Positions 1 through 11,259 of a stretch of DNA of 64,000 bases are shown piece after piece. A program made the position numbers and the translations under genes. Position 1 is the stretch's first letter, and the number at the start of each line of letters is the position of its first letter. This DNA is from Prinia subflava. Lineage: Eukaryota > Chordata > Aves > Passeriformes > Cisticolidae. The stretch lies in NCBI RefSeq assembly GCF_021018805.1, contig NW_026960611.1, forward strand, positions 558,001-622,000. Reading direction: 5' to 3'. Under the pieces are notes generated by a model. It made no database searches, had not been told where the DNA came from, and was given only the letters and a program-made list of their open reading frames with translations.

Positions 1-574
1 GAGGAAAAGGGAGGTCATAGCTACCGACTAACAGATGAGAGTCCTCATGACGCTGGAAACCAAGACCACCTTCGCAGTCCTCGTGGCGCGTGTCAATAGA
101 CTGTCTTGTCCGCCGGGGAGGCCTCAAAGTGTGAGTCGCAGGGGGAAGCTTTTATAGTCATTTCAGAAGCAGGGGGCACCTGGTCAATGCAGGCAGAAGT
201 GGGGGGCACCCGGCCAAAGTGGGGGGAGCACCCAAGAGTCATTGTGAGGAGGCTCGTTGCTCTGGGAATCAGGTGCAACCATTCAGATCAGGCAGGTTTG
301 GGACAAGTAGGTCTGGGCTTTGCGGCAGGTACAGCACAGTCAGTCAGAGCAAACACAGCCTCTGCAAACACAGCCCAGGAACCGTAACAGCCCCTTATTG
401 TTCCTGCATGGGTTTCTGAGGAGGGCGTCTTGGTCCAAGGGGTGCACCTGCAGGGAGAAACTTGGGTCCCGCCTCGGGCAGGCCAGAACTCCTGTGTTTC
501 GGCCCAGGGTCCGTGGGGGTCTCAGCCTCTGACAGTCGTGAGGCAGATGAGGGACCTTTGGATCGACTATTACA
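1..574 (-). mobile_element. D-type LTR, partial (runs off left edge)
   Basis: Read on the minus strand, this stretch follows the same order as the two LTRs of ERV-D (52530-53166 and 57732-58364). The homology runs from the LTR start, whose complement lies at about 540-574, into a segment resembling the 3' half of that LTR at 20-110. It is clearly more diverged than the ERV-D copies. It abuts an A-type LTR of opposite orientation at 575 and appears to have inserted near that LTR's 5' end. The other end lies outside the window, so I cannot say whether it is solo or part of a provirus. Confidence 0.75.
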
Positions 575-1321
575 CCGCCCTGAAGGGTTTGGAGAGGGGA
601 CAGGGGGATTTGGGATCTGTACAAGGGGGTCAGCCAGCCTCACACAGAGCCCAGGAGGACACTGCTTTTGATCCCTGGCCATGGGAGCTAATACCCACAT
701 TGTATGAAGAATCACAAGCTGAAAGAATTCAAAATAAGTAGTAGCTAGTTTATCACAGAATGTAAATGTAGAAGCTAGGATTTTTAGTATATGGGCTTGA
801 AGAGGCAAGATGGAGGAATTGGGGAGTGGTCCTGTCCTCCTTGTTCTTGTTCTTTTCCCCCATTTTCTGCTGAGTTGTATCACAAGGATTGGTTTAGAGT
901 AGAAATGACATGTTAACATAGGTAGTAAGTATTGGTAAGATTTTGTAAATAAAAAGTACGTTGTGGACGGTGGTTGGACCAGAGAAATGGTACAAAGGGT
1001 CTAGGACCCTCTGATCTGCCCCAGTCCGCTGCATGTCCTGCACTGCTGGGGATGCCTGGCAGAGCTGAGAAAGAACTGAGAGATAATGAAGAATAAACAA
1101 CCCTGGAAACATGCACTAGCGGACTCAGCTTGTCTTCTCTGGCTCTGGTGTGAGACCTTTTGGGCAAGAGAAGCTCGAAAGCCTTATTACTTTGGGGAAC
1201 AGCAACCCCGAGGACAGTCTCAGGGAACAGCAACCCTGAGAGAGAGAGAGAGTCCCGAAAACCTTATTACCTTGGGGAACAGCAACCCAGAGGAGAATCT
1301 CAGGGAACAGCAACCCTGAGA
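575..1321 (+). mobile_element. A-type LTR, 5' end missing
   Basis: It is collinear with the A-type LTRs at 16174-16984, 24029-24839, 28446-29205 and, reversed, 29206-29965 and 38466-39204. It lacks about the first 25 bases, where the D-type LTR abuts. It keeps the U3 core, an AATAAA near 1090 and the four-hairpin U5 end. No primer-binding site follows, so it is a solo LTR or a 3' LTR. A run of GA dinucleotides near 1240 distinguishes this copy. Confidence 0.85.
1190..1321 (+). other. U5 four-hairpin array, copy 1
   Basis: Four inverted repeats at 1190-1213, 1218-1241, 1270-1293 and 1298-1321 each consist of about 8-base arms around the loop AACAGCAA. Hairpins 2 and 4 have perfect TCTCAGGG/CCCTGAGA arms. 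Hairpin 1 pairs with G-U wobbles and hairpin 3 has one mismatch. The same array ends every A-type LTR in the window. Function is unknown; see the findings. Confidence 0.75.
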
Positions 1322-1479
1322 CCAGAGACCAAAAAAGGTGTAGCCTGGTGCTACACTCTCCTTTGGCCACTTCTTTGTTTTCCTCAAGCACCCATAAGTA
1401 CTCAGTAGTTAGTTTTCTGGCAACTTATGGGGAAAAAATCTATAAGAAAAAATAAACAAATCTAACCCCCAACAATTTG

Positions 1480-2320
1480 AAAAGGGGAAAAAACTGGAAC
1501 AGTAGCCAAAAAAGAGTTGAGAATATGTGAGAAAACTCCGCAAACACCAAGGTCAATAAAGAATGAGGGGGAGGAGGTCCACTAGGGACTGGAGCAGTTT
1601 CTGCTGCAGCCTGTGGTGAAGACCAAGGTGAAGCAGGTTGTCCCCCTGCAGCCACAGTGAAGGAGATATCCACCCTGCATCCTGTGCAAGACCCCATGCC
1701 AAAGCAGGTAGATACCCCAAGGAGGCTGTGACCCTGTGGGAAGCCCACGCTGGAGCTGGTTCCTGGCAGGACCTGTGGCCCTGTGAAGAGGAGTTCACAC
1801 TGGAGCAGGTTTTCTGGCAGGATTTTGACCCTATGGGGGACCCAGGCTGGAGCAGCCTATTCCTGAAGGACTACACCCTGTGGAAAGGACCCGTGCTGAA
1901 GAAGTTTGTGGAGGACTGTCTCCCATGACTAGGACCCCATGCTGGAGCAGGGGAAGAGTGAGGAGAAAAGAGCAGCAGAGATGACATGATGAATCCCCAT
2001 CCTCCCTGAGCTGATTGGAGGGAAGGACGTAGAGAATTTGAGAGTGAAGTTGAGCCTGAGAAGAAGGGTAGGGTGTTTAAAGGGTTGTTTTTTTTTTCTC
2101 ACTAGTCTACTCTGATTTGATTGGCAATAAATTAAATAATCTCAAGTCAAGTCTGTTTTGCCTGTGACAGCAATTGCTGAGTGATCTCACTGTCCTTATC
2201 TCTTCCTTTGAGACTTTTGTTGTATTTTCTCCCGCCCTGTTCCATTGAAGAGGGGGAATGATAGAGCACCTTGAGGGCAATTAACCTGGTGGTTTAGGGG
2301 AGAGACAGTTCTGAAGAAAC
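1480..2320 (+). repeat. Dispersed avian repeat with LTR-like 3' end
   Basis: A quasi-tandem segment (1640-1950) repeats phrases of the form 'gacccc..tgctggagcagg' every 50-60 bases. It is followed by a run with an AATAAA-like motif (2127) and a tail ending near 2320. A related tail occurs at about 7000-7148. I recognise this layout as a common avian interspersed repeat but cannot name the family. Open frames here (for example 1638-1928) are by-products of the repeat. Confidence 0.45.
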
Positions 2321-3404
2321 ATGTAACAAATGACACAATGTAATGAGACTTGAATGTTGTTTTGGGCACTCTGCATTGTTAGTTACTCTGGTACTGTTGT
2401 TCTCTCCTGTCAAGTTATGAATAAAATTCAGCCCGGATGTGGGGAGGTCCTGCTGATAACTGGTGTGAGGCTGGGCTCTGCCCTGCTGCTAGCTCATGAG
2501 ATCACAGAATCACAGATGATGACTGCATCCCCAGTGACACTTGAGGCCTTAGGGCTTTTCCTTAGGTTCTTGGATCAGATTGATTTATGTACCTGATTTA
2601 TGTACCTGGCACTACTTATGTTTTTCAGTTGCACTTATCTTTTACCATAAAATATGAATGGTTCAATAAGTATTGTAATTTTCTCTATTCCAATTTCATT
2701 TTATGAATTTAAGGTTTTCTAGTAAGTTGGGAAGTTCAAGTTGAAGGCTAATAACTTTCCAGATTTCTAGTGATTTATAAGAAATGAGCTGATGCAGAAA
2801 TTTTACACCATACTGCTAAAATTTTAGAAGTCAATATGAAACCGGCATATGAGAATCAGAAAACATTAAGATTCTGCAAAAGAGTAAATGTAGGAATGCA
2901 TTTCTACACCCAAACAGATGTTTCTATATAAGAGAAACAGTTTCAGTTTACCTCTGAACATGTAAAGAAGTCAAACTAGAATTTTCTATAGCCTTCTCAT
3001 TGTAATTGGCTCAGTGCCAGCACAGAGGCACTGATCAGGTTTTGGAAGTGTACCTCAAAGTCTGTTGCCAGTTTCATTGGGCAAGGTGTCAAATAGTCCA
3101 CCTAGGTCATTCAGTACTTAAGAATGAGCACGGAGGTGCTCTAGGCTTTTTGGGACTGCCTAAATCAGTGTCAGTGTTCTCTGCACTGTGTTCAACTTAT
3201 GTTTCTTTGTTCAATAATGTTTATTATTTTTGTCATTATTAAAACCTTTTATTTTACAAAGCATGTCCAGAGAAGTTTTCTCGCAATTATTAAGCCATTT
3301 TGAGAACTCCTGGACATTCTCAGAGACTCAATAAATCTTCACGTGTCTTATTTCCATTCTGGCCACATACCACAGATTTTATTAAGTAAATGTTAATTAT
3401 ATTC
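2321..3404. other. Host noncoding DNA, no gene seen
   Basis: This is AT-rich sequence with only short open frames, and no repeat family or exon that I recognise. Confidence 0.5.
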
Positions 3405-3616
3405 ATAGAATATTCTGAGTTAGAAGGGACCGACAGGGATCACTGAAGTCCAAGTCTTCACCCTGCACAGCACCATCCCCAAGAATCACACCACGTGCCC
3501 AAGAGTATTGTCCAAATGCTTCTTGAACTCTGTCAGGCTTGGTGCTGTGACCACTTCCCTGGGGATCCTGTTCCAGTGTCCAACCACCCTTGGGGTGAAG
3601 AACCTTTTTCTAATCA
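3405..3616 (-). mobile_element. CR1: CR1 LINE 3' fragment
   Basis: The complement of this stretch is a typical CR1 tail region, in the antisense form usually seen in bird DNA ('agaatattctgagttagaagggacc...'). It is 5'-truncated, as most CR1 copies are. It ends where a second CR1 tail begins at about 3617, so two insertions lie head to tail or one entered the other. Noncoding. Confidence 0.85.
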
Positions 3617-3915
3617 TAGAATCATATAATAGTTTGGGTTGGAAGGGACTGTGAAGACCATCTAGTTCCAGCCCCCCTGCCATGGGCAGGGACATCTTCC
3701 ACTAGACTAGGTTGCTCAAAGCCCTGTCCAATCTGGCCTTCAACACTTCCAGGGATCTGGCAGCCACAGCTTCTCTGGTCAACCTGTGCCAGTATCTCAT
3801 CATCCTCACAGTAAAGAATTTCTTCCTAACATCTAATCTAAACCTACTCTCTTTCAGTTTGAAGCCATTCCCTTGTCCTGTTGTTGCCTATAATCAAAAG
3901 AGAAAAAAACCCTTG
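3617..3915 (-). mobile_element. CR1: CR1 LINE fragment (left part, interrupted)
   Basis: This starts with the characteristic CR1 3' end in antisense ('aatcatagaatcatataatagtttgggttggaaggg', split here for reading) and runs into the CR1 ORF2 3' coding region. It is interrupted by the solo LTR at 3922-4334 and continues at 4335-4672. The reading frame is decayed. Confidence 0.85.
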
Positions 3916-3921
3916 CAACAG

Positions 3922-4334
3922 TGTTAGAATAGTGAAGTAAAAAGAAGAACTTTATTTGGAAGCTTCCAGGTTTCCTGGTGGTAATGGGCACACCTGGCGC
4001 CGGATTTCAACGATTTTATAAGGTTAATTAATTAGGATATCTAACAGGCACATGCAATAGGAGATTCAGTTGCTCCAGTAACCCACTCCTGGGTCAACCC
4101 CTTGGAGTTGGTTCAAGGGCTTCTTTGCCCCACTTCTTATGTCTTATCGTAAATCCCCTACTTGGAATAAGACTACAAAATATTTCAGGAATTTATTACA
4201 AGGTTAGCTTATTGTTCTAAAATCTAGGGAGAAAGGGTAGGAAAAGTCCTGAAGCTACAGCCATGCATTAGCAATCTAAAAAGCTACAAATATATGAAAA
4301 CTATATAAAAAGCTTAGGCATCACTGTCATTACA
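3922..4334 (-). mobile_element. Solo LTR inside CR1
   Basis: CR1 sequence flanks both sides, which delimits a 413-base insert. The insert starts TGTTAG and ends TTACA on the plus strand. Read on the minus strand it runs TGTAATG...CTAACA and carries an AATAAA about 35 bases from its end, as an LTR should. I could not see a clean target-site duplication. The family was not recognised. Confidence 0.6.
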
Positions 4335-4672
4335 GTTCCTGATGAAGAGTCCCTCAGATACTAGAAGGTTGCTATGAGGTCTTCACACAACCTTCTCCAG
4401 TCTGAACAGCTCTAACTTTCTCAGCCTGTCTTCATAGGGAAGGTGCTCCAGTCCCCTTATCAATTTCACGGCCCTCTGGACTTGCTCCAACAGTTCCATG
4501 TCATTCTTATGTTGGGAGCACCAGAACTGTATGCAGTATTCCAGGTGGGGTCTCACAAGTGCAGAGTGGAGGGAGAGAATCACCTCCCTTGACCTACTGG
4601 CCAAACTGCTTTTGATACAGCCCAGGATAGGGATGGGTTTCCTCTTCTGACATAGCTTCATGTCATTATCTT
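4335..4672 (-). mobile_element. CR1: CR1 LINE fragment (right part)
   Basis: This continues the CR1 copy interrupted at 3922-4334. The minus strand encodes a decayed stretch of the reverse-transcriptase ORF C-terminal region (open 4383-4661). It is 5'-truncated at about 4672. Confidence 0.85.
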
Positions 4673-5046
4673 ATGATAAGAGGCGAAATTGCTAAATGCT
4701 ACTTTGGTTTAATTTTCCAGTACCCCCTGCTATTTAGTAAAAAGGAGTAGCATTTGGTTTCAAAGTGAATTGCACATGTATCCTGGCTAATTAAAATGAA
4801 AATAAGACAAAAAGACTTTAATGTTGTTATTACTATTTAAGAAAATATTTCTAAGCTTTTGTGTGAAGCGAATTCCAAAGAGAGTTGTGACTGAATTTCA
4901 ACCATCTCCTAAACTTCAGGAAATTATAGCATCTTGTTCACACTACCATGGTCCCTACTATTAGTGTCTTCTTTCAACAGGAGGTGTGCTGTCTTTGAGA
5001 TGTACATAATTTAATGGCATCAAAGTACATTGTGCATTAGTATTTA
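4673..5046. other. Noncoding DNA, nothing recognised
   Basis: AT-rich, without open frames or repeats that I can identify. Confidence 0.45.
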
Positions 5047-5641
5047 CTAGAGTGCTATACTCCTGTGGGTACGACATGGTAAGCCATTGGATCCACACAG
5101 TCTAGTAAACCTGGTTGTCCCTCTCCTCCACCTGGCTGGAGGAGTCAGGGCCCCTCTAATATTGATCACAGGATTCTCCACTTCTCTGCTTACTTCTTGT
5201 AGAAATGAATTAAATGGATTAGAACTTATTTCCACAGGATTGGGAGTAAAATTAGCCCTTCCATTCTGCCTGGAAAAATCCCCACCGGAAACTGGATCAG
5301 CAGCAACTTCCCTGGAAGAATCCCTATTGGTGATTGATTTACCCTGCAATTCCTGTACCCATTCCCCTAGGGTTTTCCATCCCACTTCATCATGCCTTAT
5401 CCATGGTCCCTCAGGTAAAAAACCACAAGGTACCCCATGGTGTGTATCTTGTATATCCTCTCTCTTGAGTGAAAGGATGCCTGCTGTCAATTGCTGAAAT
5501 GCAGGCCCATACAGGTTGGGAGTAGGACATATCCTCTCTGAGTTGGTGAAACTCCCAGGTCAGTTTATTGGGCATTTTCTCCATGGCTAAGATGACTGAG
5601 GAAGGGGTACTGTCTTTATATTCCTGGAGTTGACAAGCCAT
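5047..5641 (-). pseudogene. ERV-L gag C-terminus/gag-pro junction, fragment
   Basis: Two minus-strand frames (5641-5411 and 5490-5047) together read like the end of an avian ERV-L Gag and the start of the protease leader. The phrases 'HQLREDMSYSQPVW' and 'YTPWGTLWFF' match, by layout, the gag end of the ERV-L element at the right edge of this window (63646-63870). The fragment is truncated on both sides and carries at least one frameshift. It is a dead remnant unrelated in position to other elements. Confidence 0.65.
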
Positions 5642-6012
5642 GACATCTACTGCTGGTGGCTCATGATCTTTCCGGAAGACTGTTGCCAGGGAGCAAAGTC
5701 AAGATGGGGGAGAAGCTCCCTTCTCCTGACCACGTGGTGGAGAGAGACAACAAAGGAAAAAAGACAATACAGCAGCTGAACCTCCATGATTACAAAACTC
5801 CTTCATCCCTCAAACAACAACCAACAGGGAACAAGGACAAAACAAAAGAAACCCCGAGTCCAAAACCACTCAAATGCCTCTCAAGCCATTTCTTCTACAC
5901 CACCCGACAAGGTCTTTCCCAGTGGCAACAGCTCCATCAACAATGGCGGCTGGAACTGGGGCAGCATCTGGAACTCATGGAGAGAGAAGAGGGGTCCCCC
6001 TTTCCCTGACAT
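5642..6012. other. Unrecognised sequence
   Basis: There is an open plus-strand frame of 117 codons (5656-6009), lysine- and proline-rich with no motif that I recognise. It could be part of an ERV leader. No call is made. Confidence 0.3.
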
Positions 6013-6539
6013 TGTTGGAAATTATACGTTGTTTAATTTTTTTAATGTAACTTTAGTCAGGGGTTTATTCACGTTTGCCCAGGGGGAGGGGAATTGAAGT
6101 TTCTCTTCAAAAGACCCTGTTTCACTGAGCAAGGCCTGATAAATTTAAGGTCCACAGATTGGGAGTAGCCAGAAGATACACAGGAGATAAAGGACCATTA
6201 ACAAACATTGCAAACATCAACCCCAAATATCAATCCCTGGTGCAGTCAGAGAGACTTGGTCTGGGAAAAGATTGATAAGAGAGCCAAAGAATGAGGACTA
6301 AATTAGCATCAAACGTGAAGAGATCAATAACCAATAGGAGATTGAATACTAAGAATTGTGTAATTTAAGACCAATGAAGGAGAATTTCTTTGGGTTTTGT
6401 CTGTATAAATACAGGAAAAGTCTGGTAAAGAATTATGTTTGATTGAATGATTTTCACTGCACAACCCGGGCATGTGTGGATGAAATTACTTCTATTGCAC
6501 ATCCTGGCCATAATAAAGTAATGCCTTGATTCTCTAACA
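6013..6539 (+). mobile_element. Solo LTR
   Basis: It runs from TGTTGGA to TCTAACA, giving imperfect terminal inverted repeats. A TATAAATA box sits near 6404 and an AATAAA near 6512, about 25 bases before the end. The flanks (tgacat / ctgaaa) give no convincing target-site duplication. No viral coding sequence adjoins it, so it is called solo. Confidence 0.6.
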
Positions 6540-6999
6540 CTGAAAAGATGTTGGAGAGTTTCTGGTTTTCCTGCAGTTTCAGTGACAGCATGGCTGTTCT
6601 GAGTGGCAGCAGCGGGGAAAAAAGGTCCAAAGAAAAAGTCCTCCCTGGCTTCAGAAATAAACCAGTAGTTACCACATCAACAGCAGCCGAGAATATATTG
6701 CCAACTGCTCTAAAAGTCCAGGAGAAACAAAAGAAAACAAAGGGGAGCTTCTGCCCTGTGCTGCCTCAGCTTCCTGGTGAGAATGAAAGAGAAAGAGGGC
6801 TCTCCATGAGTGTTCTTTGACTCTTAAAGGGACCTCAGCACTCCCGCACTCCTGTCTCCCCATGACACCCTGATTCTGCTTCTGGCACCCAGGTGTTAAA
6901 GGGCCAGTAACAGTCTTGGTCAGATTGGCATAACACAGATATGGAATACTATACACAGTTTTTGGGTTACCCAGTATCTATTTTTGTTTCTCTTAGCTG
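6540..6999. other. Noncoding DNA, nothing recognised
   Basis: Only short overlapping open frames on both strands (for example 6548-6820 and 6956-6669) without motifs. Confidence 0.4.
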
Positions 7000-7148
7000 G
7001 TGCATTTGCAAACATTCACTTTTGCTTTAGTAAATTGCCCTATCTCAACTTACAAGTTGTTTTCCATCTTATTTTCTCTCCCCTGTCCAACTGGGAAGTG
7101 ACAGAGTGTCTTGGTGGGCACCTGGTGTCCAGCTAAGGTCAACCTACC
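7000..7148 (+). repeat. Tail fragment of the dispersed repeat seen at 1480-2320
   Basis: The segment ending 'ctaaggtcaacctaccaca' has the same 3'-tail character as the repeat at 1480-2320. Only the 3' end is present. Confidence 0.4.
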
Positions 7149-7271
7149 ACAACTACTTAGCAACAGCCAAAACATCAGTGTATCAACATCATTATTCTCA
7201 CACTAAATCCAAACACAGCAGTGTACCAGGTACTAAGAAGAAAAACTCTGTTCCAGCTGAAACCAGGACAC
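7149..7271 (-). mobile_element. Avian LTR, 5' end fragment
   Basis: On the minus strand it begins TGTCCTGGTTTCAGCTG, the start of a common avian ERV LTR. It continues about 120 bases in the expected order and is then truncated. Confidence 0.55.
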
Positions 7272-7779
7272 TGTCCCAGGTGAAGCAAAAGCAAATGCAA
7301 ACTTCTAAGTTTGATGAAAGGGAGCATGCCACAGAGCATGGGAACAAATCAGTGTTGAGAACAAACAAGTCAACATCACAACTAGCAACAGCAAGTAACA
7401 ACTTGTCACATAACAGCTAAACAGGTATTGAAACTATAGATTCAGTCTAGCACACTTGGAGTCAAATCTGTCATCTTGAACCTCTTGGGCCCCACATTGA
7501 GCACCAAAAAAGACTGTGATAGATTGACTCCAGCCAGCAACAAAGCATCCAGTAGCCACTCAATCACTCCACCAACCAGCAGAATTGGGCACAGAATCAG
7601 AAGAGCAAAAGCAAGAACACATGGGTTGAGAGGAAGACAATTTTATAAGTGCAGAAAGAAGGAAAACACAAGAAGTGATGCAGAGGCAATTATCCACCAC
7701 TTCCCACCAGCAGCAGACCGATGCCTGGCCAGTGTCTAAGCAATAGCTACTTTGGAGAGACCAAACTCCTGGTTTTTAT

Positions 7780-8033
7780 TGCCGAGTGTGATATTGTACA
7801 GCATGGTATATCCCTTTGGTCAATTCAGGTCAGCTGTCCCGGCTGTGTCCCCTCCCATCCTCTTGTGCCCCCTCCCCAGTCTATTCACTGGGGAAGCAGA
7901 ATGAGAAACAGAGAAAGCCCTAACATTTTACAAGAACTGTTCAGCAATAGCTAAAACATTGGTGTGCTATCAACACTATTTTACTCACAAATCTAAAACA
8001 GCACCATAAAGGCTGCTATGATGAAAATTAACT
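7780..8033 (-). mobile_element. Avian LTR fragment
   Basis: This has the same LTR type as 7149-7271, in the same orientation, and covers the U3 region including 'ggtatatccctttggtcaat' and a C-rich segment. It is degenerate and truncated at both ends. The 500 bases between the two fragments hold no recognisable internal sequence. Confidence 0.5.
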
Positions 8034-9750
8034 CCAACCCATTAATTAAGAATAAAACACAGTTATTTTAACACTTCTGTACACAATGTGAATTTTGCCT
8101 CATTGCAGAGGACCTATTGCAGGATTTTTTTTCCCATTAAACTTCAATTAAGCCCTTAAGCCACTTTTAAGCACATATTAAATGAATACTAAATGAAGCC
8201 CGGGCTATATATATAGCACTGGCAGATTTTGAACACTGAAATCTAGGACAATCCTGGTCAGATGAACCATATACATATGGATTTGCACATGTGCAGTAAA
8301 TACAGTGTTAGAATAAGTGTACTTTTACGATAAAGTTACTCTGGTAGTGTGGAATGAAAACAACACAGCTGGAGCTGGACCTACTATTTTTGCTAGATTA
8401 GCTAGATGTACCCCACTTTTCTACATGTTCAGCAACCTGGGCTATCAATCATCTGAAAACTGTTCAAGCACCACAAAAACATGGAGAAAGACACCCCATA
8501 TGCTCTTCTATAGGATGTAGAATCTGACCTCATAACACAGGACACTGTCTATACAAAATATCTGCTCACCCTATCTGTGCTAGAATGAAATCCATTCAAG
8601 GTTCAAGTGATACCAAAAAAATTATACCGTCCTTTGTGCTGAAGCAATATTCACTTGAGCTGAATTTCAGTATATCTGTTTGTCAAACACGTGTTCTGAA
8701 CACCCCACTCTTTTGTCTGGAGTCTCTTTTTCCTGAGATCAGATTCCATACACTAATCTATAAGACCACAGAGACAAAAAGAATACCTTTTGAAATTATG
8801 GAGCTACAGAAACACTACATTTAAAAAAAAATCAAATTAGGTTGTTTAAAAGTGAAATATCTTTACATCACAGATTACTGCATTGTGTGAACTGCAATGC
8901 AAGTTTAACTTAAAATCCAAATTTTCCTTAGGAATTCATTTGTTTTTGATAAAAACACATTTACAGTTTTAGCATTTAAACCCCAAACTGCATAAAAGAA
9001 ATATTTTTACATCAAATTCTAGCTTCAGAATAGGTAATTTCAATGACTGTAATTTCATTTTATCAATGAAGTATTTTCAAATATAGAAAGCTAAAACAGA
9101 GTGAAGAGTAATTATTTCTTGAAATGCTTAAAAGTGAAACAGGTTACTTCACTTGCAGTATAATTTAAAAAATATTTTTAAACAATAGCACAATCTAAAC
9201 ATTAGAAATTCTATTTTCTAACTATATGAGGTCATAACTCCAGTTAGGCGAGCACTGCTGCCACAAAAACATAATACATAGATACTGTATGCAAATACAC
9301 ATATCTAAGTTACCTTAATGCAGCATTAGCAATTAGATTTGTATAGAGCTCTTTCTTGCTTTGTGAAGTTCTTTATGCCAAGAAGAAATTACAATTTCTG
9401 TTGTTATTCACATACAAATGATGGTTTATGCTTAAAGCACCCTAGTGAATATTACACAGAGAAATGTAACATCATATTTGTACTTTGCCATTAACTCTTA
9501 AATCTGCAAAGTACAGATGTATGAGATGCCTAGATCTACACATCAAATAAATCAATAGGTGTAGTACATTCAAAACAATTACATGCCATAGCAATTTGCC
9601 GAACTGAAGCTTTAAAGTGCAAAAATAAATAACAACTTTTCATGTCCTCTTTTGCCTGATAGCATAATGGCTCTTATTCAAATAATACTGACAGTCTGCT
9701 TCAAAATGTGAACTTCAAAGATCACAAATAAAAGTCTTCCAATAGATAAC
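8034..9750. other. AT-rich host noncoding DNA, no gene seen
   Basis: Over 1.7 kb with frequent stops in all frames, and no repeat, exon or RNA gene that I recognise. It is the longest stretch in the window without retroelement sequence and resembles intergenic or intronic DNA. Confidence 0.55.
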
Positions 9751-10290
9751 TGTGCTGATTTTGCAATAATTAATTTTTGGTGAAGAGGGGAAAAGCCACA
9801 GAAGTGATTATCTGTGAGGAGCTGCTAGCAGCTTCCTCTGTTCCTGGCAAAACCAATCGCTGGCTAGCTCTGAGAATTGCCACACTGCTAAGCCAATAAG
9901 AAAAGTTGGAAATGCCTCCATGATAACATATTTAAGAACAAAAAAACCACAGCAAACTCTCTTGCTCCCTGCTCGCTACAGAGGAGTGGGGGCTGGCTGG
10001 GCCCCCCCTTCCTGGGGGAGGACCAGCTGGGAGCCCTTTCCCAAAGGGGGCTGCTAGACCCTGGCGTGGCCACGACTCTCTCGATATGGCTCATTATGGA
10101 CTTTATTTACTCAGCCGCTTTTAGCCAGCCATGCTGCAGACAGAAAGACAAAAGCAGCAGCCGTAGTTTTTCTTGTCTCTGTGTCCTGCATGAAGAAAAG
10201 GTGTGGTGTGGAGCCACTACCCAGCACAACTTGCGCAGTGCTGGCAGAGACCACATGACCAACCAAGAGGCACAGCGAACGAATACCTGA
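9751..10290 (+). mobile_element. Probable avian LTR
   Basis: It starts TGTGCTGATTTTGCAATAAT and has a TTTAAGAAC box near 9930. It matches the layout of a frequent avian LTR, including 'ggagctgctagcagcttcct'. The 3' boundary is approximate. No coding sequence adjoins, so it is solo or truncated. Confidence 0.5.
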
Positions 10291-10419
10291 TTGCGGAGCC
10301 TGGACATGATCAACTTTTCAGCGCTACAGAGCTCTGTAAAAACTGTTTCAATTGATAAAACTTGAGAACAAACTAACCTATGAACACCAATTCTCCTGAT
10401 TTATTAAAATATGAATGTC

Positions 10420-10515
10420 GATCTAATATCGATATCCAACTGTGAAGGAGAAAAACTCTCTAACAGTTAAAATTAGAACATGTATGTTTATTGCGACTCC
10501 GTGGGATATCTTCCT
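10420..10515 (-). mobile_element. Older LTR, left piece (target of ERV-C)
   Basis: If ERV-C and its duplication are removed, this sequence joins 45443 onward and reads on the minus strand like the polyadenylation/U5 part of an avian LTR. An AATAAA complement lies at 10487-10492. The outer limits are uncertain. Confidence 0.4.
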
Positions 10516-10521
10516 AATGTG
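10516..10521. repeat. Target-site duplication of ERV-C, left copy
   Basis: AATGTG here against AATGCG at 45437-45442: a 6-base duplication with one difference, flanking the two LTRs exactly. Confidence 0.8.
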
Positions 10522-10914
10522 TGTAACCAAATTTCTTAGACATCGTGGGCATGATGTGCTGTGGAATGAGATTTGAGCTATCCCAAACTGGGCCCAGATT
10601 TGGGCCTGCTAGGCCTCAGATTTGGGACCATGTAGAAGTAGATAAGCTTTGTGGCGCAGTTAGAAATTAGGTTAAGGTGTGTGCATAGACTGTATAGGAC
10701 AATTAGAGTGAAGTCACGGTCGCTGCCTTAAACTGAGATAGTTTACATACTTGTTCACGCTGAATGCCAATAAGAATGCACCTGTAACTGTAAATTATTT
10801 TGCACTGTATAAAACCAGCCATTTCAGGAATAAAGGGGAGAAGGTATGTTTTAACCATATTGGTTGTATAGTGCATTGCTCTGTTCCAGCTTCCATATAG
10901 GGACCCTGGTTTCA
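10522..10914 (+). mobile_element. ERV-C 5' LTR
   Basis: 393 bases, from TGTAACC to GGTTTCA. It has a TATAAAA box near 10807 and an AATAAA near 10830. It is collinear along its whole length with 45045-45436. Confidence 0.9.
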
Positions 10915-10917
10915 TTC

Positions 10918-10937
10918 TGGCACCTGGACTAGGGACC
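10918..10937 (+). other. ERV-C primer-binding site (tRNA-Lys-like, decayed)
   Basis: TGGCACCTGGACTAGGGACC lies three bases after the LTR. It fits a tRNA-Lys type site if three transitions and one inserted base are allowed. Two of these transitions are of the kind expected from CpG decay. Confidence 0.55.
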
Positions 10938-11259
10938 ATTTTTTATTTTTGCTTCAATGCAGATTTGATTTTATTACGCTTTAATGCGGATTTTATTTTG
11001 ATTTTATTTTGAATTTTGAATTTTGAATTTTTCATTTAAATATGAATTTCGCTTTAATGCGGTGAAAGACTCTGCGCTTGGTTTTGCTCAGTGTGCAAAA
11101 TGTGGACCAAATATCTGAACCGGCCACGGAGAGGTGCCGAGCTCATAGAGCTGGGGCTGGAAGTGTCGTCTGTCTGCTTCACTTGGAGGGGAACAGTGGG
11201 ACACAGTGGAAGGAAGAGGTAAGCGGCCGTGCGTGAAAGAAAAGAATCAAAAGTAAATA

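Noticed and set aside
1638..1928. 96-codon ORF with repeated Trp/Glu phrases
   Set aside because: It falls within a quasi-tandem dispersed repeat and has no independent support.
6007..6545. TGACAT/CTGAAA as a target duplication for the LTR at 6013-6539
   Set aside because: Too few matching positions to be convincing.
8317..8824. Short open frames as host exons
   Set aside because: No splice-site context, domain or codon pattern supports them.
10522..10914. This LTR starting at TGTGCTG (10556), with env sequence upstream of it
   Set aside because: The 3' copy has its polypurine tract directly before TGTAAC. The LTR therefore begins earlier, the shared 34 bases belong to U3, and the duplication then fits.
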